Source: an uncultured Caryophanales bacterium (GTDB lineage: Bacteria; Bacillota_I; Bacilli_A; RF39; UBA660). From it: a stretch of DNA of 64,000 nucleotides. This document shows, in pieces, positions 7,185 through 16,178 of this stretch. The translations under genes were made by a program, and so were the position numbers. The stretch's first letter is position 1. Every line of letters starts with the position of its first letter. The DNA lies in the NCBI GenBank assembly GCA_947564265.1, contig CANOBK010000003.1:88331-152330 (forward strand), given 5' to 3'. Below the pieces are notes generated by a model. The model was not told the DNA's origin. It was given only the letters and a program-made list of their open reading frames with translations, and did not search any database.

Positions 7185-7559
7185 ATGGATGGTTTAGAAA
7201 GAAGATATAAAGTAAGGCAAAGAAGAAGGTATCAAGACGAGGTGAGGGAAGAGAAAAAGCGGTCTATATGTTTGTCTTTTTTCTCTGGTTATTTTGCTAT
7301 AGTTGTCGCTAAGCTTGGAAGTGCTGCTGTTACTACTATTTTGTTTAACCCTACTATAATTTTCTTGGTTGTAGAAATTGTAGGTTTAGGAATTGCAGTA
7401 CCATTTGCTGTAAAATGCATCGTAGGCTTAATCAAATCAATTAGTAGAACAACTATCTTAGAGTTTGAGATTGATAAAATAACTGATGAATTAGAAGGAG
7501 TTTTTGAGCTAAACAAGGAAAAAATTAATAGCCAAGAAAGTGTAGGTAGAAGTCGATGA
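7185..7559 (+). CDS. Small two-helix membrane protein, paralogue of 39316-39663
   Basis: A 124-residue protein of no family known to me. It has a very basic, charged start (ERRYKVRQRRRYQ), two hydrophobic segments (about 33-55 and 62-85) and a charged helical tail (about 92-115). The same architecture and several matching residues (an ER/EKR start, RR-YQ, EEKR, then SIKSI before the tail) occur in the protein at 39316. The start is set by GAGAGGTG before 7185; the ATG at 7146 lacks a site. The stop overlaps the next gene by four bases. Position in a sporulation block proves nothing about function. Confidence 0.7.
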   Translation: MDGLERRYKVRQRRRYQDEVREEKKRSICLSFFSGYFAIVVAKLGSAAVTTILFNPTIIFLVVEIVGLGIAVPFAVKCIVGLIKSISRTTILEFEIDKITDELEGVFELNKEKINSQESVGRSR

Positions 7560-7807
7560 TAGCAGAAATAAAAGATACATTAGAATTAGATGATGATAAC
7601 GAATATGTAGTAGTTAGTAAAGTGAATTATCAAGGGAAGTTTTATTATTATTTAGTAGACATCAAGAATAATGGGAATTTAAAATTCTGTTACGAAGATG
7701 GAGAAGAGCTTGTAGAGTTAGCTGATAAAGTTCTTACTACCAAGTTATTACCTTTATTCTTAGAAGCAGCAAAGGATGAATTAGACATCGACCTTGAAAA
7801 CATGTAG
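7556..7807 (+). CDS. DUF1292-like small acidic protein
   Basis: An 83-residue, strongly acidic protein starting on the ATGA overlap with the preceding gene. The N-terminal half looks like the small beta-rich DUF1292 fold (ELDDDNEYVVVSKVNYQGKFYYYLVD), found in short Firmicute proteins of unknown role; the C-terminal half is helical. Family assignment is by general resemblance only. The pair with the membrane protein upstream ends at the terminator 7822-7858. Confidence 0.7.
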   Translation: MIAEIKDTLELDDDNEYVVVSKVNYQGKFYYYLVDIKNNGNLKFCYEDGEELVELADKVLTTKLLPLFLEAAKDELDIDLENM

Positions 7808-7821
7808 ATAATAGAAACTAG

Positions 7822-7858
7822 ATATGAGAATTCTTTTAAGATGTTCTCATATTTTTTT
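7822..7858 (+). terminator. Terminator after the DUF1292-like gene
   Basis: ATATGAGAA (7822-7830) pairs perfectly with TTCTCATAT (7844-7852), followed by seven T residues. Confidence 0.85.
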
Positions 7859-7875
7859 ATGTTCATTCATACTCT
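7847..7875 (+). promoter_or_regulatory. Candidate sigma-E (mother-cell) promoter for yabPQ
   Basis: TCATATT (7847-7853), a 14-base spacer and CATACTCT (7868-7875) resemble the sigma-E consensus (-35 ATATT-type, -10 CATAC-type). In B. subtilis yabP and yabQ belong to the sigma-E regulon. The -35 element is built from the right arm of the preceding terminator. Confidence 0.5.
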
Positions 7876-7890
7876 ATAGTAGGTGATAAT

Positions 7891-8181
7891 ATGGACAAGG
7901 ATACGACAATCGCAAATTACAATCATAGCATTAATATCGTAGAAAGAAAAAACATTTTAGTAACTGGAGTAAAGAAAATAGAAAGCTTTGATAATGAAGA
8001 ATTTCTAATGGAAACAGTAATGGGATTCTTAGTATTAAAAGGGGATGATCTAGAACTTTTAAAATTAGATACCTTACAGGGAAACGTTTCTATTAAAGGT
8101 TTTTTAAAATCTTTTGCTTATGTTGATGATGCAACAAAGAAGGAAAAGGATACTACTTTAATCAGTAGGTTGTTTAAATAA
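7891..8181 (+). CDS. yabP: Sporulation protein YabP
   Basis: A 96-residue protein of the YabP/YqfC family, recognised by NHSINIVERKNILVTGVKKIESFDNEEFLMET and the LKLDTLQGNVSIKG strand pair. YabP and YabQ act in the mother cell during spore cortex assembly. Its stop shares a base with the yabQ start, so the two are translated as a unit. A likely sigma-E promoter is directly upstream. Confidence 0.92.
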   Translation: MDKDTTIANYNHSINIVERKNILVTGVKKIESFDNEEFLMETVMGFLVLKGDDLELLKLDTLQGNVSIKGFLKSFAYVDDATKKEKDTTLISRLFK

Positions 8182-8477
8182 TGGAACTTAGTGTTCAGAT
8201 TCAAAGTTTTATTACTTCCTTTTTCTATGGATTTCTTTTATCTTACCTAATTAATTTATGTTACCATTGGTTATTTTTATCAAAAAAAATATTTCGAATT
8301 TCTTTCACTTTTTTCTTTAGTATTTCCGTTTGGCTTTTCTATTTTTTTCTTCTTTACTTAATAAATGGTGGGGTTCTTCATCTATATTTTTTGATACTTG
8401 TTTTTCTTGGTTGCATGATTGGTAATCTATTTAGTCGTAAAGCAAGGAGAGTATTTTGGAAGAAGGAGAAAGACTAA
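8181..8477 (+). CDS. yabQ: Spore cortex protein YabQ
   Basis: A 98-residue membrane protein with three to four hydrophobic segments and a basic C-terminus. The opening VQIQSFITSFFYGFLLSYLINLCYHW matches the YabQ family, whose B. subtilis member is needed for spore cortex formation. Assignment rests on that pattern plus position between yabP and divIC, as in Bacillus. Confidence 0.85.
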   Translation: MELSVQIQSFITSFFYGFLLSYLINLCYHWLFLSKKIFRISFTFFFSISVWLFYFFLLYLINGGVLHLYFLILVFLGCMIGNLFSRKARRVFWKKEKD

Positions 8478-8545
8478 ATTCCATAATTTGACATTTTTCT
8501 TATGTCAAAAAGTATGTAAAGTTAAAATTTTTATAAGTAAAATGA

Positions 8546-8574
8546 TTGTCATTTTGAATTTTCCTTTCTATAAT
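8546..8574 (+). promoter_or_regulatory. divIC promoter
   Basis: TTGTCA (8546-8551), a 17-base spacer and a perfect TATAAT (8569-8574), 18 bases before the divIC ATG. An 8-bp inverted repeat, TTTGACAT and ATGTCAAA, lies upstream near 8488-8510 and might be an operator or a weak terminator of yabPQ. Confidence 0.75.
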
Positions 8575-8591
8575 TCTTGTAGGAGGGTGCG

Positions 8592-8906
8592 ATGACTTTA
8601 ATAAAAAATAAGACAAATAAGAAGAAAAAATTGCGCGCAAGGTTAATTTTATTTATTCCTTGTTGCATTTTTGTCATTGCTGCCGTCGGTATCTTAATTG
8701 GGAATTATTGGGTTCAAATCGCAGAAAAATATAAGGAAAAAGAAGCTCTTCAACTAAAAATGCTTTCCTTAAGAGAAAAAGAAGAAGAGTTAAAAGTCGA
8801 TGTAGAAAAGCTTGAAGACCCAGATTATGTCGCGCGATATGCGCGGGAGAAATATATGTATTCTAAAGAGGGAGAAATTATTTTAAGAATTCCAGAGGAT
8901 GAATAG
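8592..8906 (+). CDS. divIC: Septum formation initiator, DivIC/FtsB family
   Basis: A 104-residue bitopic protein: a basic cytoplasmic start (1-20), one membrane helix (about 21-42), an extracellular coiled coil (about 48-78) and the family's C-terminal motif DPDYVARYAREKYMYSKEGEII. DivIC works with FtsL and DivIB at the division septum to activate septal peptidoglycan synthesis. It follows yabPQ as in Bacillus but has a vegetative promoter of its own and a terminator at 8918. Confidence 0.93.
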   Translation: MTLIKNKTNKKKKLRARLILFIPCCIFVIAAVGILIGNYWVQIAEKYKEKEALQLKMLSLREKEEELKVDVEKLEDPDYVARYAREKYMYSKEGEIILRIPEDE

Positions 8907-8917
8907 TTTGTTTTACT

Positions 8918-8940
8918 AAGAGAAATATTTCTCTTTTTTT
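8918..8940 (+). terminator. divIC terminator
   Basis: AAGAGAAA pairs with TTTCTCTT around a two-base loop, followed by a T tract to 8940. Confidence 0.75.
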
Positions 8941-8996
8941 AATTTTTCTATAAACCATCTTTGCATGGTATAATCTAAATAGAGAGTAGGGATTCT

Positions 8997-11453
8997 ATGG
9001 AAAATAATCAATATCAAGGAGAAAGTTTTTTAAATCGGTTATATCGGGACTTACATAACAGTGAACTTGTTATGCATACAGCAACTCCTAGTGATCATAA
9101 AAACGAGAAAGTTAGAAAATACTTAGAACGATTAAATCGTGTAGAAAATTTAGCGAAAAGTAGGGGAATGCATGCCGTTGAGTTATTACGTCAATTCTAC
9201 TATGATCGATATATTATTAAAGAAGAAAATATTAAAGAATCCTTTTATGATAAGAAAAAATTAATGGCTTTAGAAAGAGGTTTTGGATATATTGAATTTA
9301 CGGAAGAAGAAAAGAAAAACCTGGTTGCAGCTGTCATAGGGGATCAAAAGAAATCTTTAGACTCTTGGTGGGATTATTTCTTAAGTGATGAATGCTCTTA
9401 CCCAGAGTGGTTTAAATATTATGCATTTCAGGGAATGTTGAAATTAGGGACATATGACCATGACCGGTCTCAGTTTAATAAAAGAGCTTCCTCTACTACC
9501 AATTTATTTGTGCATTTAGATAAAGAGGCTTTAGACTTAGTGTATCAAAATTTGCAAAATGAATTAAATGGGCAACCAGTAGAAGACGCTGTATTACAGA
9601 GATTATTAGAAAACGGTAGTTTTTCAAAATTATATGGATATATGTTACATCAAGTGGAACTATCTAGAAAGAATGTAAATGAAGGAATTTGGGTAAGATA
9701 TGATCAAGGTAGTGATCCTAATCAATTAGTCAAAGGAATTGAGGGAAGTGGAACGAATTGGTGTACAGCGGGTATAGAGACTGCGAAGAGTGAGCTTCAA
9801 AAAGGAGATTTCTATGTTTATTATACAAAAGATCTAGATGGACTTTATAAAAATCCGAGAATCGCGATTTGGATGAATGGAAAAACCAAAATAGAAGAAA
9901 TTAGAGGGGTTGCAGTCCGACAAGAAATAGAACCAGAAATGCAACCGATTTTAGAAGAAAAATTGAAAGAATTTCCAGATCGTGGGAAATATAAAAAGAA
10001 ATCTTCTGATATGGAAAAATTAACAAAAATTTCTAGGAAATATCAAACTTCAGATCTTACATTGGAAGAACTTCGATTTTTATATCAAATCGATGATAGG
10101 ATTGAAGGTTTTGGATATGGAGAGGATCCAAGAATTGAAGAAATTTTAAAAGAAAGAGATTATAAACAGGACTTAGTAAAAATATTTGATTGTGATTCAG
10201 ATGAAATTTCTAATGATGTATCCGATATTTTAAAAGGAAAAAAAGTAAAATATTTTTATGGAAACTTGGATTTATCTAGCTTGAATACGCTTGATGGGAT
10301 ATCCTTACCACAGTTTATTATTGGAGGCGGATTAAATTTATCTGGTCTTTCTCACTTAGAGGGAGTAGTACTTCCTGAATATATTTATGGAACTCTCAAT
10401 TTAGAAAATGTGAAAGAAGTAAAAGATGTTGTGTTTCCAAAAGAAGTTTTTGGGGCTTTACGATTCAATTCTTTAGAAAAAGTTCCAGAAGATGGATTAA
10501 ATCTTCCTAAAAAAGTAAAGGATGATTTATGGCTCAGTCATTTAAAAAGTGCGAAAGGAGTTCAATTTCCAGTTGAACTTGGAAGAGATTTAGGACTTAA
10601 TGGACTAGAAACTACAGAAGGTTTAGAATTACCAGATGAACTTTTTGGGGATCTTTGGCTCAATGGTTTAAAAAGTGCGGTTGGGTTAAGACTCCCTTCC
10701 ATTCTTCATGAAAGCTTATGGTTGAATAGTTTAGAAAATGTAGAGGGACTATGTTTGCCAAAATTTCTTGGAGGTGGGTTAGGTTTAAAATCTTTGAAAA
10801 GTGTAAGAGGTTTAAAATTTCCAACTCAATTATTTGGATCCTTAGATTTGAGCAGTTTAATCGATATAGAGGACTTAATTTTACCAGAGTATGTAGGAGG
10901 AGATTTAATTCTAAAGAGTTTGACTCGTACAGAGGGATTAATTTTATCAAAACATGTTAGTGGGGACTTAAATTTAGAAAATGCAGTTTCTGTGAGAAAT
11001 TTAAAATTTTCTTCTTATGTTGGAGGAAGTTTATGTTTAGAAAGTGCTACTGATGTTGAAGGTGCAAATTTTCCTGACTATATTGGTGGAGATTGTTGGT
11101 TGGATGGGATTGTGGATGCCCACTCTATGAAGTTATCCCCTTGGATTGGTGGGGAAGTATTTCTAGGAAACTTATTACATGCAGAAGAGCTCGAATTATC
11201 AAATTATATTGGTGGTACACTCTATTTAACCAATTTAGAGAGTAGTGAGGGACTGATTGTACCGAATGGATTTCAATATGCTGTACTGGAAGCTATTTAT
11301 CTTACTATGGAAGACTTATATCAGAAATCACTAGTTTCTTCTTTCTCAAAGTCATCAATGAGTCGTGGTGTTTCAAAACTTGGGATTCTTTTCTTACTCA
11401 ATTCTCTTTTCTTTATTGGATATTTCCTAGTAAAAGTAGTATTGAAACGTTAG
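8997..11453 (+). CDS. 818-residue protein with sixteen 21-residue repeats and a C-terminal membrane anchor
   Basis: Residues 1-330 form a globular region ending in a motif-rich segment (about 246-330) with GTNWCTAG, GDFYVYY and NPRIAIWM; I have a general memory of such segments in proteins of uncultured bacteria but know no function. A charged linker follows (about 335-420). Residues about 422-757 are sixteen 21-residue repeats of the form G-x-L-x-L-x-x-L, then EGL-x-LP and a closing hydrophobic-GG, which suggests a regular beta-solenoid. The end has a hydrophobic helix (about 793-812) and a basic tail, so the protein is probably tail-anchored. It stands alone between divIC and tilS, with its own terminator. 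Confidence 0.8.
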   Translation: MENNQYQGESFLNRLYRDLHNSELVMHTATPSDHKNEKVRKYLERLNRVENLAKSRGMHAVELLRQFYYDRYIIKEENIKESFYDKKKLMALERGFGYIEFTEEEKKNLVAAVIGDQKKSLDSWWDYFLSDECSYPEWFKYYAFQGMLKLGTYDHDRSQFNKRASSTTNLFVHLDKEALDLVYQNLQNELNGQPVEDAVLQRLLENGSFSKLYGYMLHQVELSRKNVNEGIWVRYDQGSDPNQLVKGIEGSGTNWCTAGIETAKSELQKGDFYVYYTKDLDGLYKNPRIAIWMNGKTKIEEIRGVAVRQEIEPEMQPILEEKLKEFPDRGKYKKKSSDMEKLTKISRKYQTSDLTLEELRFLYQIDDRIEGFGYGEDPRIEEILKERDYKQDLVKIFDCDSDEISNDVSDILKGKKVKYFYGNLDLSSLNTLDGISLPQFIIGGGLNLSGLSHLEGVVLPEYIYGTLNLENVKEVKDVVFPKEVFGALRFNSLEKVPEDGLNLPKKVKDDLWLSHLKSAKGVQFPVELGRDLGLNGLETTEGLELPDELFGDLWLNGLKSAVGLRLPSILHESLWLNSLENVEGLCLPKFLGGGLGLKSLKSVRGLKFPTQLFGSLDLSSLIDIEDLILPEYVGGDLILKSLTRTEGLILSKHVSGDLNLENAVSVRNLKFSSYVGGSLCLESATDVEGANFPDYIGGDCWLDGIVDAHSMKLSPWIGGEVFLGNLLHAEELELSNYIGGTLYLTNLESSEGLIVPNGFQYAVLEAIYLTMEDLYQKSLVSSFSKSSMSRGVSKLGILFLLNSLFFIGYFLVKVVLKR

Positions 11454-11479
11454 AAGTGTAAAATTTTTCACTTCTTTTT
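11453..11479 (+). terminator. Terminator after the repeat protein
   Basis: GAAGTG (11453-11458) pairs with CACTTC (11469-11474), followed by five T residues; the stem overlaps the stop codon. Confidence 0.7.
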
Positions 11480-11550
11480 GTTTATTATAGTTGTTTTCTC
11501 TTTAGTTATGGTAAAATAGCTATTGGATAGATTTAGAAACAGGTGACATT

Positions 11551-12882
11551 ATGGATCAAGTGTACAATTACTTAGAAAAAAAACTTTGTTTAAAAAGAGA
11601 AGATATTATTGTTTTAGGGTGTTCTGGGGGACCAGACTCTATGGCGCTCCTTAGTATTTTAAAAGATTTAGAAAAAAAGATTCATTTTTCTCTCGTTTGT
11701 TGTCATGTGAATCACAATGTCCGAGAAGAAAGTTTTCAAGAAAAGGAATTCTTAGAAGATTGGTGTAAAAAGCAGGATATTACCTTTGAATCCATGGTAA
11801 TTGAAAACTATGGTGATGATAATTTTCACAATGAGGCACGTACGATTCGCTACCGTTATTTTGAAGGAATGGTTCAGAAATACAGTGCGAATTATTTAAT
11901 GACGGCACATCATGGAGATGATTTGATAGAAACGATTCTCATGCGCTTAGTTCGTGGATCTACCTTAGTGGGATATGCTGGATTTCAGCAGGAAGTAAAG
12001 CAAGAAAACTATACATTGGTTCGTCCTTTGATTTGTGTCAATAAGGAGACCATTCTAAAGTATAATCAAGAACATCAAATTCCTTATGTTATCGATTCTT
12101 CTAATGAAAAAGAGACTTATACAAGAAATCGCTATCGAAAACAAATGCTCCCATTCTTACGTGAAGAAGATCCTAAGTATAATGAAAAATTTTTGAAATT
12201 TAGTAGAACTTTAATAAAATATAATAATTATATCGATGAACAGGCAAAGAAAGAGTACAAGAAACTTTATCAACCAGACCAAAAATCATTTTATATTTCT
12301 AAGTTCTTAGAAATCGATGAGGTTCTTCAAGAAAAAGTATTAAACTCAATCTTGGCAACTATTTATCAAGATGATTTAATGGTAATTCACGATCGACATG
12401 TAGAATTGATTCAAAAACTGATTCAGTCGAAAAAGAAAAATAGTTATATCTTTTTGCCAGATCAAGTAAAAGTGGTAAAGGCCTATGACTTACTTTCCTT
12501 TGAAAGACAAAGTAGTGCGATTGATACTTACGAAATTGAACTTTTTGATTATGCAAATTTGCCAAATGGGAAAACTTTAGAACGAGTTGATTCCTGTGAA
12601 TCTAACGGAAATGATGTCTGCAGGTTAAACAGTGAAGATATCTCTTTACCGCTTTATATTCGAACTAGAAAATATGGAGATAAAATGGCTTTAAAGGGAA
12701 CAAATGGTCATAAAAAAGTGAAAGATATCTTTATTGATTCTAAGATTCCTATGCAGGAAAGGGAACTTTGGCCGATCGTTGTAGATGCCAAGGATCATGT
12801 GGTATGGATTCCTGGAATAAAGAAAAGTAAATTTAATAAACAAAAAAATGAGAATTATGATATAATAGTAAAATACTATTAA
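11551..12882 (+). CDS. tilS: tRNA(Ile)-lysidine synthase TilS
   Basis: TilS uses ATP and lysine to convert C34 of tRNA-Ile(CAU) to lysidine, changing its codon from AUG to AUA; it is essential. The 443-residue protein has the PP-loop SGGPDS (25-30), the CCHVNHN segment, a TAHHGDD motif and RLVRGS in the catalytic domain, and the two C-terminal TilS domains ending in the RTRKYGDKM and WIPGIKKS blocks. It lies 13 bases before ftsH; hpt, usually between them, is absent. Confidence 0.95.
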   Translation: MDQVYNYLEKKLCLKREDIIVLGCSGGPDSMALLSILKDLEKKIHFSLVCCHVNHNVREESFQEKEFLEDWCKKQDITFESMVIENYGDDNFHNEARTIRYRYFEGMVQKYSANYLMTAHHGDDLIETILMRLVRGSTLVGYAGFQQEVKQENYTLVRPLICVNKETILKYNQEHQIPYVIDSSNEKETYTRNRYRKQMLPFLREEDPKYNEKFLKFSRTLIKYNNYIDEQAKKEYKKLYQPDQKSFYISKFLEIDEVLQEKVLNSILATIYQDDLMVIHDRHVELIQKLIQSKKKNSYIFLPDQVKVVKAYDLLSFERQSSAIDTYEIELFDYANLPNGKTLERVDSCESNGNDVCRLNSEDISLPLYIRTRKYGDKMALKGTNGHKKVKDIFIDSKIPMQERELWPIVVDAKDHVVWIPGIKKSKFNKQKNENYDIIVKYY

Positions 12883-12895
12883 AAGGAGGAAGAGG

Positions 12896-14851
12896 ATGAA
12901 TAAAAATAGTTTAAAAAGAGGATTATTACCTTATTTATTTTTAATATTATTTGTATTTGGAGCTTATTACGCATTTAATATTATGAATCGAAAAGTAAAT
13001 GTGTTAAGTTATGATAAATTAATTACGTTACTAGATGAAGAACAAGTAACAGAATTAACAATCACTCCAAAAGAAAGAGCAGTAACATATGAAATTACTG
13101 GTAAACTAGATGGATATAAAGACAATGAAACATTCTTTGTCCGCGTTCCTTTAAGTGAAGCTGTAATGAGAGAAATTTTGGATACACAAAATGGAGAAAT
13201 TGCGATTAATACCAAAGCAGATCCTGAATCTAGTTCCTTATTATTAATCGTTGTAAATGTCTTACCAATCGTTATTTTGGTAGGGGCTGTATTCTATTTC
13301 CTAACAAAACAAGTTGGTGGCGCTAATAAGTCTATGGACTTTGGAAAGAGTAGAGCAAGATTAAGTAATGACAATAATAGTGTTACATTCAAAGATGTAG
13401 CTGGATTAAAAGAGGAAAAAGAAGAAGTTAGTGAATTAATTGACTTCTTAAAGAGTCCTAAAAAATTTACAAAACTTGGGGCACGTATTCCTAAGGGTGT
13501 GTTATTAGTGGGTCCTCCAGGAACCGGAAAAACATTACTTGCAAAAGCAGTCGCAGGAGAAGCAAATGTTCCTTTCTACTATATCAGTGGTTCTGATTTC
13601 GTAGAGTTGTTTGTCGGTGTTGGTGCAAGTCGTGTACGTGATATGTTTAAACAAGCGAAACATACAGCACCTTGCTTAATCTTCATTGATGAAATTGATG
13701 CGGTAGGAAGACAACGTGGTACTGGTCTTGGTGGTGGACACGATGAAAGAGAGCAAACTCTTAACCAATTACTTACTGAGATGGATGGGTTCGGTGCTAA
13801 TGAAGGGATTATCATTATTGCGGCAACAAACCGTGCCGATGTCTTAGATCCTGCACTTCTTCGACCAGGAAGATTTGACCGTCAAGTAACAGTTGATTTA
13901 CCAGATGTTCGTGAACGTGAGGAAATCTTAAAAGTTCATGCAAAAGATAAGATTTTAGATAAGTCTGTTGAATTATCCTTCTTAGCGAAAAGAACACCAG
14001 GATTTAGTGGAGCTGCGTTAGAAAACTTACTAAATGAAGCAGCACTTTTAGCAGTTCGTAGAAATAAGAATGCCATTACAATGAGTGAAATCGATGAAGC
14101 AACAGACCGTGTAATCGGTGGACCTGCTAAGGTTTCTAGAAAATATAATGATCATGAAAAAGAAGTTGTTGCTTATCATGAAGCAGGACATGCGGTTCTT
14201 GGAATTAAACTTCCAAATGCAGATGATGTTCAAAAAATTACCATTATTCCAAGAGGTCAAGCTGGTGGATATACCTTAATGATGCCAAGTGAAGAAACTT
14301 ATTTGTCTACAAAGACAGAATTACTACAAAGAATTACAGGTCTATTAGGTGGACGTGTTTCTGAAGAAATTAAGTTCAAAGAAGTAACGACAGGGGCTCA
14401 TAATGACTTTGAAAAAGCTACAAAAATTGCCCGTGCGATGGTTACCGAATATGGAATGAGTGATTTAGGACCTGTTCAATTAGAACAACAAGAAGGTGGC
14501 GTTTTCTTAGGAAGAGATTACAATAAGAGTCGTAACTTCTCAAATGAGATTGCTCATGAAATCGATAAAGAAGTTCGTAAGATTATCGATTCTTGTTATC
14601 AAGATGCCAAGAAAATTTTAACGGATAACAAAGATCTTGTTAAAAGAATTGCAGATGCTTTATTAGAATATGAAACGTTAACCAAAGAACAGATTGACTC
14701 TTTAGTAGAGACTGGTAAAATGCCAGAAGAAATTTCTAAAGAGGAAGATCAAGATCTTGCTCACTTAAAAGCACTTGCCAAAGAAAAGGGAATCAAAGGT
14801 TATACAAAAATGACCAAAGAAGAATTAGAAGAAGCTATTGATAAAGAATAG
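12896..14851 (+). CDS. ftsH: ATP-dependent zinc metalloprotease FtsH
   Basis: FtsH extracts and degrades membrane and short-lived cytosolic proteins. The 651-residue protein has two membrane helices (about 10-29 and 115-137) around an extracellular domain, an AAA module with Walker A GPPGTGKT (206-213), Walker B (261-269) and the arginine-finger region RPGRFDR, and the M41 peptidase with zinc motif HEAGH (428-432). The extreme C-terminus is longer than a bare FtsH and ends in a SAP-like helical segment (about residue 623 on, [23 protein letters not shown]). AAAAGGAGGAAG precedes the start. Likely co-transcribed with tilS. Confidence 0.97.
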   Translation: MNKNSLKRGLLPYLFLILFVFGAYYAFNIMNRKVNVLSYDKLITLLDEEQVTELTITPKERAVTYEITGKLDGYKDNETFFVRVPLSEAVMREILDTQNGEIAINTKADPESSSLLLIVVNVLPIVILVGAVFYFLTKQVGGANKSMDFGKSRARLSNDNNSVTFKDVAGLKEEKEEVSELIDFLKSPKKFTKLGARIPKGVLLVGPPGTGKTLLAKAVAGEANVPFYYISGSDFVELFVGVGASRVRDMFKQAKHTAPCLIFIDEIDAVGRQRGTGLGGGHDEREQTLNQLLTEMDGFGANEGIIIIAATNRADVLDPALLRPGRFDRQVTVDLPDVREREEILKVHAKDKILDKSVELSFLAKRTPGFSGAALENLLNEAALLAVRRNKNAITMSEIDEATDRVIGGPAKVSRKYNDHEKEVVAYHEAGHAVLGIKLPNADDVQKITIIPRGQAGGYTLMMPSEETYLSTKTELLQRITGLLGGRVSEEIKFKEVTTGAHNDFEKATKIARAMVTEYGMSDLGPVQLEQQEGGVFLGRDYNKSRNFSNEIAHEIDKEVRKIIDSCYQDAKKILTDNKDLVKRIADALLEYETLTKEQIDSLVETGKMPEEISKEEDQDLAHLKALAKEKGIKGYTKMTKEELEEAIDKE

Positions 14852-14862
14852 CCTCTTTTTTT
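14834..14862 (+). terminator. ftsH terminator
   Basis: GCTATT pairs with AATAGC across the ftsH stop codon, followed by CTC and a T tract. Confidence 0.65.
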
Positions 14863-14936
14863 ATGTTTTAATGAAATTGACTTTTTCTATTTTTTATGCT
14901 AGTATATAGGGCATTTATTAGGAGGGGTGAAAACTT

Positions 14937-15383
14937 ATGAAATTAAAAAAGTGGAATCAATATTCTGATCAAGAGAAGTATGAATTATTATTCCATTGGT
15001 GGTTCTATTATGGAAAAATGGTAATTACACAAGAAGAAAATGAAGCATTTCAGGAACTTGCTAAACGCTTCCCTGATCAAATTATGAATTTTGCTACTCT
15101 TTCTTATGTTCAGGGAAAAAGTAGTCAACCTTTAATTCAAATGATGAGGGAAAATCAATTGGAAAATGTATTAAGTGTAGCCACTATGTCTATGGAGAAC
15201 TTTCAACAAAATGCTACTTTTTGTCGCGCTAGAGAGGGTTTGTTATCTAATTTAGTTCAAACTTATAATCATCCAGAACCTAGTGTTCCAATGAGTAAAG
15301 CTGAGATTGATCAACAGCTTAGAGATATGGATCGTGATCCAGAGAAAGCAATATATGTATATAATACTCACATTAAACGATAA
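14937..15383 (+). CDS. Hypothetical 148-residue soluble protein
   Basis: No family recognised. The protein is soluble and probably all-helical, with an aromatic N-terminal patch (HWWFYYGK near 26-33) and a polar C-terminus containing PMSKAEIDQQLRDMDRDP. AGGAGGGGTG upstream is a very strong ribosome binding site. It is followed by its own terminator at 15398, so it is a single-gene unit between ftsH and the next pair. Confidence 0.65.
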   Translation: MKLKKWNQYSDQEKYELLFHWWFYYGKMVITQEENEAFQELAKRFPDQIMNFATLSYVQGKSSQPLIQMMRENQLENVLSVATMSMENFQQNATFCRAREGLLSNLVQTYNHPEPSVPMSKAEIDQQLRDMDRDPEKAIYVYNTHIKR

Positions 15384-15397
15384 AGCTTATGTGTTTT

Positions 15398-15426
15398 AAG
15401 AAATATCATTCCGGTATTTCTTTTTT
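15398..15426 (+). terminator. Terminator after the 148-residue gene
   Basis: AAGAAATA (15398-15405) pairs with TATTTCTT (15415-15422), followed by T residues. Confidence 0.75.
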
Positions 15427-15447
15427 CAAATAGAATAGGAGGTTCTT

Positions 15448-16170
15448 ATGTCAAAACCAAAAAAGTTAATGTTAGAAGATAGATATCAAAATACTGAATA
15501 CAATGAATTTGGTATTCATATAAGAAATATGCTAATGTTTTTTGAAGAATTAGGAGACGTAACATTCGATACTAGAATGGGTGCCATTCGTGCCTTTACC
15601 TCTTGTAATCCTTTTCGTCATTTCAAGTATCAGAAAATGGGTTTTCGATTAGAACGAATCAGTCATAATAAACGAAAAATTTGGTTTGAAGGGAATTCTT
15701 TAGAATTTTCTAGATTTTCTGATTTAATTCAGTCAGATCATCCTCTAAAATTAATTCCTTTCAAAATGGAATTGTTAAACTATAAGAAGAGAAAAGGAAT
15801 TTGCCATTATCGAAGCTTCTATTTTTTCCGTCATCTTGGAGGAATTTTGATGACCTCCTATGTGGACGATTCTCTAGGAAAGTGTAGAGTAGTACATAGT
15901 TATATCAAGGATGAAGAAAGAAAAAGAATTATTGATTATACGAGTAATTTAGTAATTTCAGAAAGTGATTATGAAGAATTGTTGCATCCAACTGTAATTA
16001 ATCAGATTACTCAAGAAGAGTATCTTTCTGATCAAAATTCTGCTGTTTTTTCTGCTCCTATTCCTTTAAAGTTTTACTGTTTGTTTAGAGAAGAATTACA
16101 AAATGGTCATACCTTTTTAGGAGGGGAAGAATGGGAAGTCTCTAGTGAAGCAAAACAAAAAATAAAGTGA
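15448..16170 (+). CDS. Hypothetical protein paired with the radical SAM gene
   Basis: A 240-residue soluble protein of no family known to me. It is rich in aromatic and basic residues (SFYFFRHLGG near 127-136; NPFRHFKYQKMGFRLERI near 53-70), with two isolated Cys in the N-terminal half. Its stop lies eight bases before the likely start of the MiaB-like gene, strong evidence of co-expression. It could be a substrate or accessory protein of that enzyme, but nothing in the sequence shows this directly. AGGAGG precedes the start. Confidence 0.65.
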   Translation: MSKPKKLMLEDRYQNTEYNEFGIHIRNMLMFFEELGDVTFDTRMGAIRAFTSCNPFRHFKYQKMGFRLERISHNKRKIWFEGNSLEFSRFSDLIQSDHPLKLIPFKMELLNYKKRKGICHYRSFYFFRHLGGILMTSYVDDSLGKCRVVHSYIKDEERKRIIDYTSNLVISESDYEELLHPTVINQITQEEYLSDQNSAVFSAPIPLKFYCLFREELQNGHTFLGGEEWEVSSEAKQKIK

Positions 16171-16178
16171 GTGATTCT

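Noticed and set aside
8488..8510. Inverted repeat TTTGACAT/ATGTCAAA as the yabQ terminator
   Set aside because: No T tract follows; listed only as a possible operator under the divIC promoter.
10320..11270. Tandem DNA repeats in the 818-residue gene
   Set aside because: The repeat is at protein level; the DNA units are too diverged to be a simple satellite, apart from one GGTTTA/AAAAGTGC-like phrase shared by neighbours.
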